Positions 34,929 through 43,918 of a stretch of DNA of 64,000 nucleotides are shown piece after piece (positions within the stretch are counted from its first letter, which is position 1; each line of letters starts with the position of its first letter). This DNA comes from Zhihengliuella halotolerans. Lineage in GTDB: Bacteria; Actinomycetota; Actinomycetes; Actinomycetales; Micrococcaceae. The position numbers and the translations under genes are program-made. Where the stretch lies: contig NZ_SHLA01000001.1 in the NCBI RefSeq assembly GCF_004217565.1, forward strand, positions 2,170,001 to 2,234,000, written 5' to 3'. Below the pieces are notes generated by a model, which was not told where the DNA came from, did not search any database, and was given only the letters and a program-made list of their open reading frames with translations.

Positions 34929-35020
34929 ACTCCCTTCGCCGGTACTAACCGGATCAGGTTCGAGGGTCTGCGCGTTGCGCACTCTCAGCGTTCCGCCGCG
35001 ATGGCGAACGCTCCCCTGTC
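34929..35020 (-). promoter_or_regulatory. TPP riboswitch (THI element)
   Basis: Read on the minus strand, the leader contains GGGGAGC, then GCTGAGAGTGCG, then ACCCTCGAACCTGATCCGGTTAGTACCGGCGAAGGGA. The CUGAGA and ACCUGAUCCGG..UACCGGCGnAGGGA blocks are the hallmarks of the thiamine pyrophosphate aptamer. It ends about 60 bases before ykoE. When TPP is high it should shut off the transporter. I could not see a clear terminator T-run, so sequestration of the AAGGAGG site is possible. Confidence 0.95.
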
Positions 35021-35097
35021 GTAAGTGATGTGCTGGCCAGTCTAGCGCCGCGCTATGCTGGGCGGGTAATCGCCCTGCCACGACGGGAGTAATGCAC

Positions 35098-35367
35098 GTG
35101 AACCTGATTCTGAAGCTACTCGGGACCGCGGTTTCACTCGGCGCCGGTTTCGCCGGCTCGAAGATTGTCGACAGCGTCTGGCTCAAAGCCACCGGCCAGA
35201 AGCCGCCGAAACCCGGCGACAAGGAAGCCCAAGCGGAGTCGAGCCTGCGCCAGGCTCTCGGATTCGCCGTGACGTCGGCGATCGTGGCCGCGGTGATCCA
35301 GGTCCTGACCGAGCGCGGCACCGAGAGCGCCATCACCTACTTCAAGCGGACCGCGGACGAGGTCTAG
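35098..35367 (+). CDS. DUF4235 small membrane protein
   Basis: A protein of 89 residues from the GTG at 35098. An ATG two codons earlier (35092) is only two bases from GGGAG, whereas the GTG is eight bases from it, so the GTG is preferred. The sequence has two hydrophobic segments (LKLLGTAVSLGAGFAGSKIV and LGFAVTSAIVAAVIQVLTERG) around a polar TGQKPPKPGDKEAQ loop, which is DUF4235. Function unknown. The gene ends before a bidirectional terminator shared with the Mrp operon. Confidence 0.85.
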   Translation: MNLILKLLGTAVSLGAGFAGSKIVDSVWLKATGQKPPKPGDKEAQAESSLRQALGFAVTSAIVAAVIQVLTERGTESAITYFKRTADEV

Positions 35368-35372
35368 CACGC

Positions 35373-35427
35373 AAGAGGGCGGCGGCCGCACACTCCGAAG
35401 ACGGGCAGTGCGGCCGCCGCCCTCTTT
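35373..35427. terminator. Bidirectional terminator between DUF4235 gene and Mrp operon
   Basis: AAGAGGGCGGCGGCCGCAC pairs with GTGCGGCCGCCGCCCTCTT, followed by TTT. Both neighbouring genes converge here. Confidence 0.88.
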
Positions 35428-35446
35428 CAGGTCTCGGGCCTTCCGG

Positions 35447-35809
35447 TCAGTCCTCGCGATCGGAATGCGCGGCCACGACGGCGTCGAGTTCGTCGCGCTC
35501 GAGCGTCTCGCGGTTCAGGTGCCGGGTCCGGTAGCCGGCGCGGCTGACCATGTGCGCGCTGACCGGCGCCGTGACCAGCTGCAGCAGCCACGCGAAGATC
35601 AGGATCGGAACGGTCGCCCAGCTGCCCGTCTGCAGCGCGACCGCCATCAAGAGGAGCAGCAGGCCGAGCACCTGCGGCTTGGTCGCGGCGTGCATCCGCG
35701 AGAGCAGGTCCGGGAACCGGAGCATGCCGAGCGCCGCGGCGAAGGACATCAGCGAGCCCACGACCAGGCAGATCGCCGTCGCGATGTCGCGAATCATCTC
35801 CCACATCAC
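35447..35809 (-). CDS. mrpG: Mrp Na+/H+ antiporter subunit G
   Basis: The 120-residue membrane protein has three helices and the MrpG hallmark GMLRFPDLLSRMHAATKPQVLGLLLLL. It is the last of six Mrp genes; its start overlaps the mrpF end by four bases. Mrp complexes exchange Na+ for protons across the membrane and support pH and salt homeostasis. The tail is hydrophilic. Confidence 0.94.
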   Translation of the reverse strand: MMWEMIRDIATAICLVVGSLMSFAAALGMLRFPDLLSRMHAATKPQVLGLLLLLMAVALQTGSWATVPILIFAWLLQLVTAPVSAHMVSRAGYRTRHLNRETLERDELDAVVAAHSDRED

Positions 35810-36072
35810 GAGTTCCTCCGATCGGTCACGTAGCGCGAGATCGTCACGGAGCCGATGAACCCGAGCACGCAGGCGAGCACCACGAACGCCAAGTGGTCAG
35901 TATGCCCCGCGACAGCCATGTCGATGCACAGAGCCGCGATGATGATCGCGAGCAGCACGTCCATGGCGATGGCCCGCTCCAAGATGGACGGGCCGCGCAT
36001 GATGCGCACGATCACGAGCACCGTGGCGAGGCCGAGCAAGATCCCCGAGATCCAGGCGGCAACGGTCAGCAT
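35806..36072 (-). CDS. mrpF: Mrp Na+/H+ antiporter subunit F
   Basis: The 88-residue membrane protein has three helices, with GLATVLVIVRIMRGPSILERAIAMDVLLAI and DMAVAGHTDHLAFVVLACVLGFIGSVTISRYV as the MrpF pattern. Its start shares one base with the mrpE stop, and its stop overlaps mrpG, so it is coupled on both sides. Confidence 0.93.
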   Translation of the reverse strand: MLTVAAWISGILLGLATVLVIVRIMRGPSILERAIAMDVLLAIIIAALCIDMAVAGHTDHLAFVVLACVLGFIGSVTISRYVTDRRNS

Positions 36073-36671
36073 CAGGCGTCCTCCTTCTTCAATGCGTCGA
36101 GTTCTGCGCGCGTGCCCATGACCTTGATCAAACCGGCTTCGGTCGCCCGCGCCGAGGCTCGGAAGGCCTCCGCCTCCTCATCGGTATCGACATCGAGGAC
36201 GTGCATGTAGAGGATCGCCGAGCGCCTGTCGACTTCCACGACGACCGAGCCCGGGATGAGCGTGAGCGTGTGCGCGACGAGGGTGACCATGAGGTCGTTG
36301 TGGCTGCGCAGCGGCACACCGACGATGGCGGAGCGGACGCGCCGCCCGCGGAAGACCGCCAGGGCGAACACGTTCATGCTGGCCACCACGACGTTGCCGA
36401 GGAAACGGACGATGAAGAGCAGGGCCTGCCAGAGGTTGAACCTGCCGGAGAGGTGCACCGGCGGCAGCCTGAACGCGGAGACGATCCCGAGGGAGATGAG
36501 GAAGCCGAAGACGAGGTTTCCGGCGCTGAAGTCGATCCACATCGCACCCCACAGCAGCGTCATGCCCACGATGAGCGGCAGCTCGACCATGAACCTGCGG
36601 CGTCGTCGCCGCAGTACGGCAGCGACGTGCCGGAGCTTGCGCCGGCGGTTGGACACGGCGGGCATCGTCAT
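36072..36671 (-). CDS. mrpE: Mrp Na+/H+ antiporter subunit E
   Basis: The 199-residue protein has a basic N-terminus, helices (ELPLIVGMTLLWGAMWIDFSAGNLVFGFLISLGI) and MVTLVAHTLTLIPGSVVVEVDRRSAILYMHVLDV, typical of MrpE. It overlaps mrpD by four bases. It holds the assembled antiporter together and may face the cytoplasm with its C-terminal domain. Confidence 0.93.
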   Translation of the reverse strand: MTMPAVSNRRRKLRHVAAVLRRRRRRFMVELPLIVGMTLLWGAMWIDFSAGNLVFGFLISLGIVSAFRLPPVHLSGRFNLWQALLFIVRFLGNVVVASMNVFALAVFRGRRVRSAIVGVPLRSHNDLMVTLVAHTLTLIPGSVVVEVDRRSAILYMHVLDVDTDEEAEAFRASARATEAGLIKVMGTRAELDALKKEDA

Positions 36672-38302
36672 CGCCCACCTCCAACAGTCTCGGGGTTGCC
36701 GGGGTTCGGTACGTAACCGTCGAAAGCGTCGGGGCCGAGGACCGCCTCGATGTAAGGAGTGCGCTCGAACATGCTCTCCGCTGCCTGATCGGAGAACTCG
36801 AACAGCGGCCCCGCGAAGACGGTCAGGGCCACGCCGAGGAGCACGAGCGCCGCCGTCGCGCCCACCATCGTCGGCGGCAGCGTACGACGGCGGGTGGCCA
36901 CCGCCGTCGTCGTGCCCTCCTCGAGGGCGTCGAGAAGCCGCGGCTCCGGGTCTTCGGCGTCGGCCGCGCGGCGCCAGAACGCCCGGTTCCAGACGCGGGC
37001 GATGGCCAGCAAGGTCAGCAGCGACGTCGCGGCGGCGCCGACGAGCAGGACCCAGGCCACCGGCGTGCCCAAGGCGACGCCGCCCTGCATGAGACCGAGT
37101 TTGCCCAGGAAGCCGGAGAACGGCGGGATGCCGGCCAGGTTCATCGCGGGCACGAAGAACAGGACGGCCAGCAGCGGCGAGAGCTTCGCGAGCGATCCCA
37201 GCCGGTCGACGTTGGAGCTGCCGGCCCGGCGTTCGATGAGGCCCGCGACGAGGAAGAGCGAGGTCTGGACGATGATGTGGTGGGCGACGTAGTAGACGGT
37301 CGCGCCGAGGGCCACCACATTGCCCACGGCGAGCCCGAAGACCATGTAGCCGATGTGGCTCGTGAGCGTGAACGAGAGCATGCGCTTGATGTCCTGCTGG
37401 GCGATGGCGCCGAGGATTCCCACGAGCATCGTCAGCAGCGCGACGAACATGAGCAGCGTGTTGATGCGCTCACCCGGGAACAGGAGCGTCTCGGTGCGCA
37501 CCATCGCGTACACGCCGACCTTCGTCAGGAGGCCGGCGAACACGGCTGTCACCGGGGCCGGGGCTGTCGGGTAGGAGTCGGGCAGCCAGAAGGACAGCGG
37601 GAAGACCGCCGCCTTGACCCCGAACGCCGCCAGCAGCATCAGGTGCAGGACCATCTGCAGGCCCGGGGCGAGCTCGCCGAGCTTGAGGCCCAGGTCCGCC
37701 ATGTTGACCGTTCCGGTCGCGGCGTAGATCATGCCGATCGCGATGAGGAACAGCAGCGAGGAGACCACGGAGACGACGACGTACGTGATGCCTGCGCGGA
37801 TGCGCGGGGCCGTGCCGCCGAGAGTGAGCAGCACGTATGAGGCGGTCAGCAGGATCTCGAAGCCGACGTACAGGTTGAAGAGGTCGCCAGCGAGGAACGC
37901 GTTCGAGACGCCCGCCACGAGCACCAGGTAGGTGGGGTGGAAGATCGAGATCGGGCCGTCTTCGTCGCCGTCGGCCATGCCCTGCGCCGTCGCGTACACG
38001 AGCACGGCGAGCGAGACCGCAGTCGAGACCACCAGCATGAGCGCGGAGAACTCGTCGACCACCATGCTGATCCCGAACGGAGCCTCCCAGCCGCCCAGCT
38101 GGACGACCTGGGCGCCGTGCGTGGCGGCTGAGATCAGCAGGGTGATCTCGAACAGCAGGGTCAGGCTCAGCGCGGTGATCGTAATCGTGCGCTGGGCGCG
38201 GGAGTGCTGGCGGAGCACGAACGCGAGCGCGGCGCCGAAGATCGGGAGGGCGACGGCGAGCGGTGCGATGGACGCGAGGAAGGCGAGCACTGTGTGGGTC
38301 AT
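36668..38302 (-). CDS. mrpD: Mrp Na+/H+ antiporter subunit D
   Basis: The 544-residue protein is a NuoN/NuoL-like membrane subunit with about 14 helices. Visible are the proton-translocation segment LLAAFGVKAAVFPLSFWLPDSYPTAPAPVTAVFAGLLTKVGVYAMVRT with its Lys residues and the preceding Glu (GFEILLTASYVLLTLGG). It pairs with MrpA as the ion-transporting core. It overlaps mrpC and mrpE by four bases on each side. Confidence 0.95.
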   Translation of the reverse strand: MTHTVLAFLASIAPLAVALPIFGAALAFVLRQHSRAQRTITITALSLTLLFEITLLISAATHGAQVVQLGGWEAPFGISMVVDEFSALMLVVSTAVSLAVLVYATAQGMADGDEDGPISIFHPTYLVLVAGVSNAFLAGDLFNLYVGFEILLTASYVLLTLGGTAPRIRAGITYVVVSVVSSLLFLIAIGMIYAATGTVNMADLGLKLGELAPGLQMVLHLMLLAAFGVKAAVFPLSFWLPDSYPTAPAPVTAVFAGLLTKVGVYAMVRTETLLFPGERINTLLMFVALLTMLVGILGAIAQQDIKRMLSFTLTSHIGYMVFGLAVGNVVALGATVYYVAHHIIVQTSLFLVAGLIERRAGSSNVDRLGSLAKLSPLLAVLFFVPAMNLAGIPPFSGFLGKLGLMQGGVALGTPVAWVLLVGAAATSLLTLLAIARVWNRAFWRRAADAEDPEPRLLDALEEGTTTAVATRRRTLPPTMVGATAALVLLGVALTVFAGPLFEFSDQAAESMFERTPYIEAVLGPDAFDGYVPNPGNPETVGGGR

Positions 38303-38805
38303 GGGCGCGCCCCCTTCGATTCGGCGTCGTCCTGGGAGAACTCGGTGGTGTCCTCGGGGACGTCGGCGTCCTCCTCGACGTCGAAGTGACCCTGCTCGGC
38401 CACGCGGAGGTCCTCGGGGTCGTCGAGGACTTCGTCGCGCTTGGCGATGACCCAGGAGCGGTAGATCAGCGCGAGCATGAACGCGGTGACGGCGAATGTG
38501 ATGACGATGGCCGTCAGGATCAGCGCCTGGGGCAACGGATCCGCATATTCCTCCGCGGGAATGTCCTTCTCGTACAGTGGCGCCAGCCCGGCCGGACCAC
38601 CGGCGATCACGATGAGCAGGTTCACGGCGTTGCCGACGAGGAGGATGCCGAGCAGCACGCGAGTCAGGCTTCGTTCGAGCAGCAGGTATATGCCGGTCGC
38701 GAAGAGCACGGCCATGACCAGCAGCAGGAGCACGTTGACGCTCATCGGGTCGTCGGTATCGGCGACGTCTGCGGCCGCAGCTGCCAGCATCGCGGTCGTG
38801 GTCAT
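38299..38805 (-). CDS. mrpC: Mrp Na+/H+ antiporter subunit C
   Basis: The 168-residue protein starts at the ATG at 38805, four bases inside mrpA (ATGA). It has three helices in the NuoK-like MrpC pattern (VNVLLLLVMAVLFATGIYLLLERSLTRVLLGILLVGNAVNLLI) and ADPLPQALILTAIVITFAVTAF. The C-terminal 50 residues are acidic and unusually long for MrpC. The frame continues far upstream as a shadow of mrpA. Confidence 0.94.
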   Translation of the reverse strand: MTTTAMLAAAAADVADTDDPMSVNVLLLLVMAVLFATGIYLLLERSLTRVLLGILLVGNAVNLLIVIAGGPAGLAPLYEKDIPAEEYADPLPQALILTAIVITFAVTAFMLALIYRSWVIAKRDEVLDDPEDLRVAEQGHFDVEEDADVPEDTTEFSQDDAESKGARP

Positions 38806-41800
38806 CGGGACACCCCCTGGTTCGTTCCGGGCACGTCGTCGTGGCGCTCGGTGATGCCCCGACCTTCGGATCGCTCGTCGATCTCGGAGCCGAGGCTGCG
38901 GATCACGTCGAGGGCCAGTCCGAGCACGACAAGGTAGACGCCAACGTCGAAGACGGTGGAAGTCACGAACTTGTGATCGCCGAAGATCGGCAGCGTGAAT
39001 TCGAATGCGGCGGATTGGAACAGCTCGCCGCCGAACGCTACGGGGGCGACGACGCTCGTCGCGGCGATCCCCAGGCCCAGCCCGAGCAGCGTGCCGGGGC
39101 TGATGGGCGTGGCCTCGGCCAGCTCGTAGCGCCCGCCCGCCAGATAGCGGATGACGAACGCGAGCCCGGCCAGCAGGCCGCCGGCGAACCCTCCTCCGGG
39201 CAGATTGTGCCCGGCCAGCAGCAGATAGACGCTGATCAGCAGCAACGAGTGGAAGAGCAGGCGCGTGACGACTTCGAAGATAATCGAGCGGCGTTCGGGG
39301 GCCAGCGTCCGCCCGGCCACGATCCAGGCCTCGCGGGCCGACTCCGCGAAGTAGCGGGCGATGGCCAGCGCGGCGGTCTTCCGCGAGGGAGAGTGGATGT
39401 GTTCGGAGCCACGGTCCACGGAGCCCGGTTCGACGTCGGCCAGGGCCCGGCCGCCGTCGCCCCGACCGCGCACGTAGATGAGGCTTGCGACGCCCGTCGC
39501 CGCGGCGACGAGGACGGTGATCTCGCCGAACGTGTCCCACGCGCGGATGTCGACCAGAATGACATTGACGATGTTGTGCCCGTTGCCGATCTCGTAGGCC
39601 ATCTTCGGCAGGCTCAGCGAGATGGGGTCGGCGATCCGGCCGGCCTGCGCGGCGACGGCGATCGCGACCATGACGGCCGCGAACCCGATGCCGATGGCCG
39701 CGCGCAACCACTTCTTGTCGGTCTGGTTCGATACCCAGAGCCGCGCCGGCAGGCTGCGCAGCGCGAGCACCATGGCGACGAGCACGATCGTCTCGACGAG
39801 CAGTTGCGTGAGCGCCAGATCCGGGGCGCCGTGCAGCGCGAAGATCGTGGCCATGCCGTAGCCGGTCACGGCGACCATGAGCACCGCGAGGAATCGCTTG
39901 TTGGCCCGGACGGCGAGCAGCGCGCCGGCGATCATGCACAGGCCGATGACCAGCTGGGCCGGGCTCTCGAAGGCGAGCGCCGAGAGCGGAACCGGCTGCT
40001 CCATGAAGATCGCAGCGGCGGCGGGCGTCGCCGCGCCCACGATGAGGATGACCATGAGGTAGTGCTGCAGCGAACCGCTCTGCGTGCGGCCCGTGACCCA
40101 CACGGCCAGGTTGTCGAGCCCGCCGATCGTGTAGCGGTAGAGCTTCTGCAGGTCGATCAGCGGGTAGACCTTGTCCTGGGCGCGCGCGACGGCTCCGCGG
40201 GCGGCGAACATCGCCGTCCCGACCAGCACGACGACGGCGGAGAGTCCGAGCGCGGGCGTCAGCCCGTGCCACAACGCCAAATGGATCGGCTCGGCGGAGA
40301 CTCCGAAGAGGGCCGCATAAGGTGCGGCCAGCGTCTCGACGACCCCGGGAATCCAGGCGAGGACGATCGTCCCCAGCGTGAGTACGGCGGGGGCCGCGAT
40401 GAACATCCAGGGCACGGGGCGGAACTCCGTGGCGGCCACCCCCGGCTTCGTGGCGAACGCGCCCCACACGAACCGGGCGCTGTAGGCGAAGGTCAGGACG
40501 GAGCCGGCCACGATCGCCACCACAACCCAGACGGCGGTTCCGATACCGAGGAAGGTCCCCTCCAGGCCGGTGCCGCCGCCCAGAAGCGACTCGAAGACGG
40601 CCTCTTTGGCAACGAACCCGTACAGCGGCGGCAGCCCGGCCATGGAGGCGGCGCCGAGGAAGCAGACGGCGAAGAGCTTGGGCGCGCTGCGGGCCAGGCC
40701 CGACAGCTTCCGCACGTCACGAGTTCCCGCTTGGTGGTCGATGATGCCGACTCCGAGGAACAGGGCCGCCTTGAACAGCGCGTGAGCCATCAGCAGGGCG
40801 ATGGCCGCCAGCGCGGCGTCCGGCGTGCCGATCGAGGCCACGACGATTAGGAAGCCGAGCTGCGAGACCGTGCCGTAGGCGAGGATCAGCTTGATGTCGT
40901 GCTGGCGCAGCGCGCGCCAGCCGCCGACGAAAAGGGTCACCAGGCCAAGGGTGATGAGCGTGGGGTGCCAGAACGCCGTCGTGCTGAACCCGGGCGCGAG
41001 CCGGGCGATCAAGTAGACGCCGGCTTTCACCATGGCGGCTGCGTGCAGATAGGCGGAGACCGGAGTCGGGGCGGCCATCGCGCCGGGCAGCCAGAAGTGG
41101 AACGGGACGAGTGCGGACTTGGAGACGGCGCCGACGAGGATGAGCAGGATCGCGATGTCGACCGTAGTCCCGATCAGCTCCGGAGTACCGGCCGCGGCGG
41201 AGGCGAGGATTTCGGAGAGGCGGTAGGTTCCGGCGACCTGGCCGAGGAGAACGAGGCCCAGCAGCATCGTCAACCCGCCGAAGGTCGTCACGATCAGCGC
41301 CTGCAGAGCCGATCGACGCGCGTATATACGCGTCCTCGCATATCCGATCAGCAGATAGGACAGGACCGTCGTCAGTTCCCAGAAAATGAAGAGCAGGATT
41401 AGGTCATCGGCCGTCACGAGTCCGAACATCGAAGCCGCGAACGCGGTCAGCTGGGCGCCGAAAGGGCCGATGTTCGGGTCGTCGTTCTTGAAGTACCGGG
41501 CACAGTAGAAGAGCACGAGGGCGCCGACGCCGAGGACCAGGATTCCGAGGACGGCGGACAGCGCGTCCAGGCGGAACGCCAGCTCGACGTCGAGCGCCGG
41601 GATCCACGGGACGGTGAGCCCGGGCGGCGCCGCGGCGGCACCGGCCGGGGCCGCCTGATCGGCCGCCAGGACGGCGGGTAGCTGGAGCAGGAGCCACGCG
41701 AGGCCGGCCGCGGGAACCGCCGCGAGAACGTAGAACGTGCTGCGGCCGAGGCGCCGGAAGATGAGCGGGGCGGCAAAGGCTGCTGCGAAGAGCCCGACCG

Positions 41801-41813
41801 TCACGACCAGCAC
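38802..41813 (-). CDS. mrpA: Mrp Na+/H+ antiporter subunit A with fused MrpB domain
   Basis: The 1003-residue protein joins MrpA and MrpB. Residues 1-500 are NuoL-like, with the TVLSYLLIGY and KSALVPFHFWLPGAMAAPTPVSAYLHAAAMVKAGVYL segments; more helices follow. The C-terminal 140 residues (RLLFHSLLLISVYLLLAGHNLPGGGFAGGLLAGLAFVIRYL) are the MnhB domain. This fusion is usual in actinomycetes. It is the first gene of the operon; GTG start at 41813 has GAGGGGG upstream. All six Mrp genes overlap by one or four bases. Confidence 0.95.
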   Translation of the reverse strand: MLVVTVGLFAAAFAAPLIFRRLGRSTFYVLAAVPAAGLAWLLLQLPAVLAADQAAPAGAAAAPPGLTVPWIPALDVELAFRLDALSAVLGILVLGVGALVLFYCARYFKNDDPNIGPFGAQLTAFAASMFGLVTADDLILLFIFWELTTVLSYLLIGYARTRIYARRSALQALIVTTFGGLTMLLGLVLLGQVAGTYRLSEILASAAAGTPELIGTTVDIAILLILVGAVSKSALVPFHFWLPGAMAAPTPVSAYLHAAAMVKAGVYLIARLAPGFSTTAFWHPTLITLGLVTLFVGGWRALRQHDIKLILAYGTVSQLGFLIVVASIGTPDAALAAIALLMAHALFKAALFLGVGIIDHQAGTRDVRKLSGLARSAPKLFAVCFLGAASMAGLPPLYGFVAKEAVFESLLGGGTGLEGTFLGIGTAVWVVVAIVAGSVLTFAYSARFVWGAFATKPGVAATEFRPVPWMFIAAPAVLTLGTIVLAWIPGVVETLAAPYAALFGVSAEPIHLALWHGLTPALGLSAVVVLVGTAMFAARGAVARAQDKVYPLIDLQKLYRYTIGGLDNLAVWVTGRTQSGSLQHYLMVILIVGAATPAAAAIFMEQPVPLSALAFESPAQLVIGLCMIAGALLAVRANKRFLAVLMVAVTGYGMATIFALHGAPDLALTQLLVETIVLVAMVLALRSLPARLWVSNQTDKKWLRAAIGIGFAAVMVAIAVAAQAGRIADPISLSLPKMAYEIGNGHNIVNVILVDIRAWDTFGEITVLVAAATGVASLIYVRGRGDGGRALADVEPGSVDRGSEHIHSPSRKTAALAIARYFAESAREAWIVAGRTLAPERRSIIFEVVTRLLFHSLLLISVYLLLAGHNLPGGGFAGGLLAGLAFVIRYLAGGRYELAEATPISPGTLLGLGLGIAATSVVAPVAFGGELFQSAAFEFTLPIFGDHKFVTSTVFDVGVYLVVLGLALDVIRSLGSEIDERSEGRGITERHDDVPGTNQGVSR

Positions 41814-41830
41814 GCGCGCCCCCTCGAATT

Positions 41831-41848
41831 TAGACTCCGTCCAGTCTA
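41831..41848. repeat. Inverted repeat upstream of the Mrp operon
   Basis: TAGACT-N6-AGTCTA is a perfect six-base inverted repeat, 18-35 bases before the mrpA GTG. It could be a regulator site. TAGACT itself on the minus strand could also serve as a -10. It lies in the 85-base divergent gap with the MFS gene. Confidence 0.4.
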
Positions 41849-41898
41849 ACTGGAAATCCTCAACGCCCTCTGTGACGTGCGCCCATTATGCTTCGAGC

Positions 41899-43239
41899 AT
41901 GACGACAACACGGCCGCGGCTCTTCTCGAAGCAGGTTCTCGCATGGGCGGCGTGGGACTGGGGGTCAGCCGCGATCAACGCGGTCATGACGACCTTCGTC
42001 TTCACCGTCTACCTCACGAGCTCCACGTTCGGCGACGTGGACTCCAACTCCGCCGCGCTCGGCACGGGGCTGGCGATCGCCGGCTTCGCCATCGCGCTGC
42101 TCGCGCCCGTCACGGGGCAGCGATCGGACGCCGGCGGGCGTCGGCGTTTCTGGCTCGGCGTGAACTCGGTCCTGGTCGCCCTGACGACGGCGGCGTGTTT
42201 CTTCGTCTACCCGGAACCGGGCTTCCTGATCTTCGGCATCACCCTGATCGCCCTCTCGAGCGTGTTCGCGGAGTTCGCGACAGTGAATTATTACGCAATG
42301 CTCCCGCAGATTTCGACGCCGGCCACGATCGGCCGCGTTTCCGGATTCGGCTGGTCGATGGGCTACCTCGGCGGCATCCTCGCCCTGGCGATCGTGCTCT
42401 TCGGCTTCGTCCAGCCGGTCTTCGACTGGCCCGGGGCCAATGAGGATGCGGCCCTGAACCTCCGCCTCGTCGCCGTCTTCTCTGCCGTCTGGTTCTTCGC
42501 GTTCGCCCTGCCGGTGCTCTTCGCGGTGTCGGAGAACAAACGCACCGTCGCGGTCGAGAAGGTCAGCATCGCCGAGAGCTACCGGCAACTGGGCCGGACC
42601 ATCGTGCGCCTGTACCTCACGAGCCGCCACACGCTGTACTTCCTGCTCGCCTCCGCCGTCTTCCGCGACGGACTCGCGGCCGTGTTCACGTTCGGCGGCA
42701 TCGTGGCAGCCGGGACCTTCGGCTTCACAACGTCCGAGGTGATCGTCTTCGCGATCGTCGGCAACGTCGTCGCGGCGCTCGGCTCGCTCATCGGCGGGGT
42801 GCTCGATGACCGGGTGGGCCCCAAGGCCGTGATCGTCACCGCGCTGCTGGGCCTGCTCGTCTCCGGTCTGGGCGTGTTCTTCTCGCCGGTGCTCTTCGCG
42901 GCTCCGGCGACCGGGTTCTGGATCTTCGGGCTGGGCCTGACGTTCTTCGTCGGTCCGGCCCAGTCCTCCTCCCGCGCGTACATCGCCCGCATGGCCGAGG
43001 ACGGCCGTGAAGGCGAGATCTTCGGCCTCTATGCGACGACGGGCCGGGCGGTGAGCTTCCTCGCGCCGACGCTCTTCTCGGCCTCCGTGGCGCTGGCGAT
43101 CCCGTTCGTCGCCACGGGTGAGGCCCAGCGCTTCGGCATCCTCGGGATCCTCGTCGTGCTGCTTGCCGGCTTGCTGCTGCTGCTTCCGGTCCGCAAGCCG
43201 ACGGCGGTGGCTACAGATACCGGTCCCGCCGCGCGTTAG
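41899..43239 (+). CDS. MFS transporter of the UMF1/Atg22-like group
   Basis: The 446-residue protein has 12 predicted helices. The start [28 protein letters not shown] and the second-half [14 protein letters not shown] fit the UMF1-type MFS proteins related to the vacuole Atg22 effluxer, thought to export amino acids. The ATG at 41899 has no Shine-Dalgarno, but TATGCT (41887-41892) is six bases upstream, so a leaderless transcript is likely. Its TAG stop overlaps the dcd stop on the other strand by two bases. Substrate unknown. Confidence 0.85.
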   Translation: MTTTRPRLFSKQVLAWAAWDWGSAAINAVMTTFVFTVYLTSSTFGDVDSNSAALGTGLAIAGFAIALLAPVTGQRSDAGGRRRFWLGVNSVLVALTTAACFFVYPEPGFLIFGITLIALSSVFAEFATVNYYAMLPQISTPATIGRVSGFGWSMGYLGGILALAIVLFGFVQPVFDWPGANEDAALNLRLVAVFSAVWFFAFALPVLFAVSENKRTVAVEKVSIAESYRQLGRTIVRLYLTSRHTLYFLLASAVFRDGLAAVFTFGGIVAAGTFGFTTSEVIVFAIVGNVVAALGSLIGGVLDDRVGPKAVIVTALLGLLVSGLGVFFSPVLFAAPATGFWIFGLGLTFFVGPAQSSSRAYIARMAEDGREGEIFGLYATTGRAVSFLAPTLFSASVALAIPFVATGEAQRFGILGILVVLLAGLLLLLPVRKPTAVATDTGPAAR

Positions 43240-43817
43240 CGCGTGATGTCGGTGCGGTGGAAGTTCTGGAAGCTGCGCGAGGCGGTCGGACCGCGCTGGC
43301 CCTGGTAGCGGTTGCCGTAGGCCCCTGAACCGTAGGGGTGCTCGGCCGGCGACGTGAGCCGGAAGAAGCACAGCTGCCCGATCTTCGACCCCGGCCACAG
43401 CTTGATCGGCAGCGTCGCCATGTTGGAGAGCTCGAGGGTGACGTGTCCCGTGAAGCCCGGGTCGATGAAGCCGGCGGTGGAGTGCGTGAGCAGCCCCAGG
43501 CGGCCGAGCGACGACTTGCCCTCGAGGCGCGCGGCGACGTCGTTCGGCAGCGACACCTGCTCGTAGGTCGCCCCGAGCACGAACTCCCCCGGGTGCAGGA
43601 TGAACGCCTCGTCGGAGTCGACCTCGACGAGGCGCGTGAGTTCGGGCTGGTCGGCGGCCGGGTCGATGTGGGCGTACTTGTGGTTGTCGAACAGCCGGAA
43701 GAAGCGGTCCAGGCGCACGTCGACGCTGGACGGCTGGATCATGGACGGTTCATACGGGTCCAGCCCGATGCGTCCGGAGTCGAGTTCGGAGCGGATATCG
43801 CGATCAGAGAGCAGCAC
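43236..43817 (-). CDS. dcd: dCTP deaminase
   Basis: The 193-residue protein starts at the GTG at 43817 ([15 protein letters not shown]). Visible motifs are [30 protein letters not shown] and the active-site segment [35 protein letters not shown], with the catalytic Glu. It turns dCTP to dUTP or, in the bifunctional actinobacterial type, directly to dUMP. The GTG has no ribosome-binding site; TATTTT (43824-43829) lies exactly six bases before, implying a leaderless transcript. Confidence 0.94.
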   Translation of the reverse strand: MLLSDRDIRSELDSGRIGLDPYEPSMIQPSSVDVRLDRFFRLFDNHKYAHIDPAADQPELTRLVEVDSDEAFILHPGEFVLGATYEQVSLPNDVAARLEGKSSLGRLGLLTHSTAGFIDPGFTGHVTLELSNMATLPIKLWPGSKIGQLCFFRLTSPAEHPYGSGAYGNRYQGQRGPTASRSFQNFHRTDITR

Positions 43818-43918
43818 CCGTACAAAATATCGCACCATCGCCCTCGCCCGGGCCTTTGCCTTGAGTCGAGTCACATCCCTATCGCCCGGCCCGAGTGGCC
43901 GACTATGCTTGGCACGAC

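Noticed and set aside
38299-40467. 722-codon minus frame including MrpC
   Set aside because: Only the last 168 codons (from 38805) are MrpC. The rest is an alternate frame of mrpA.
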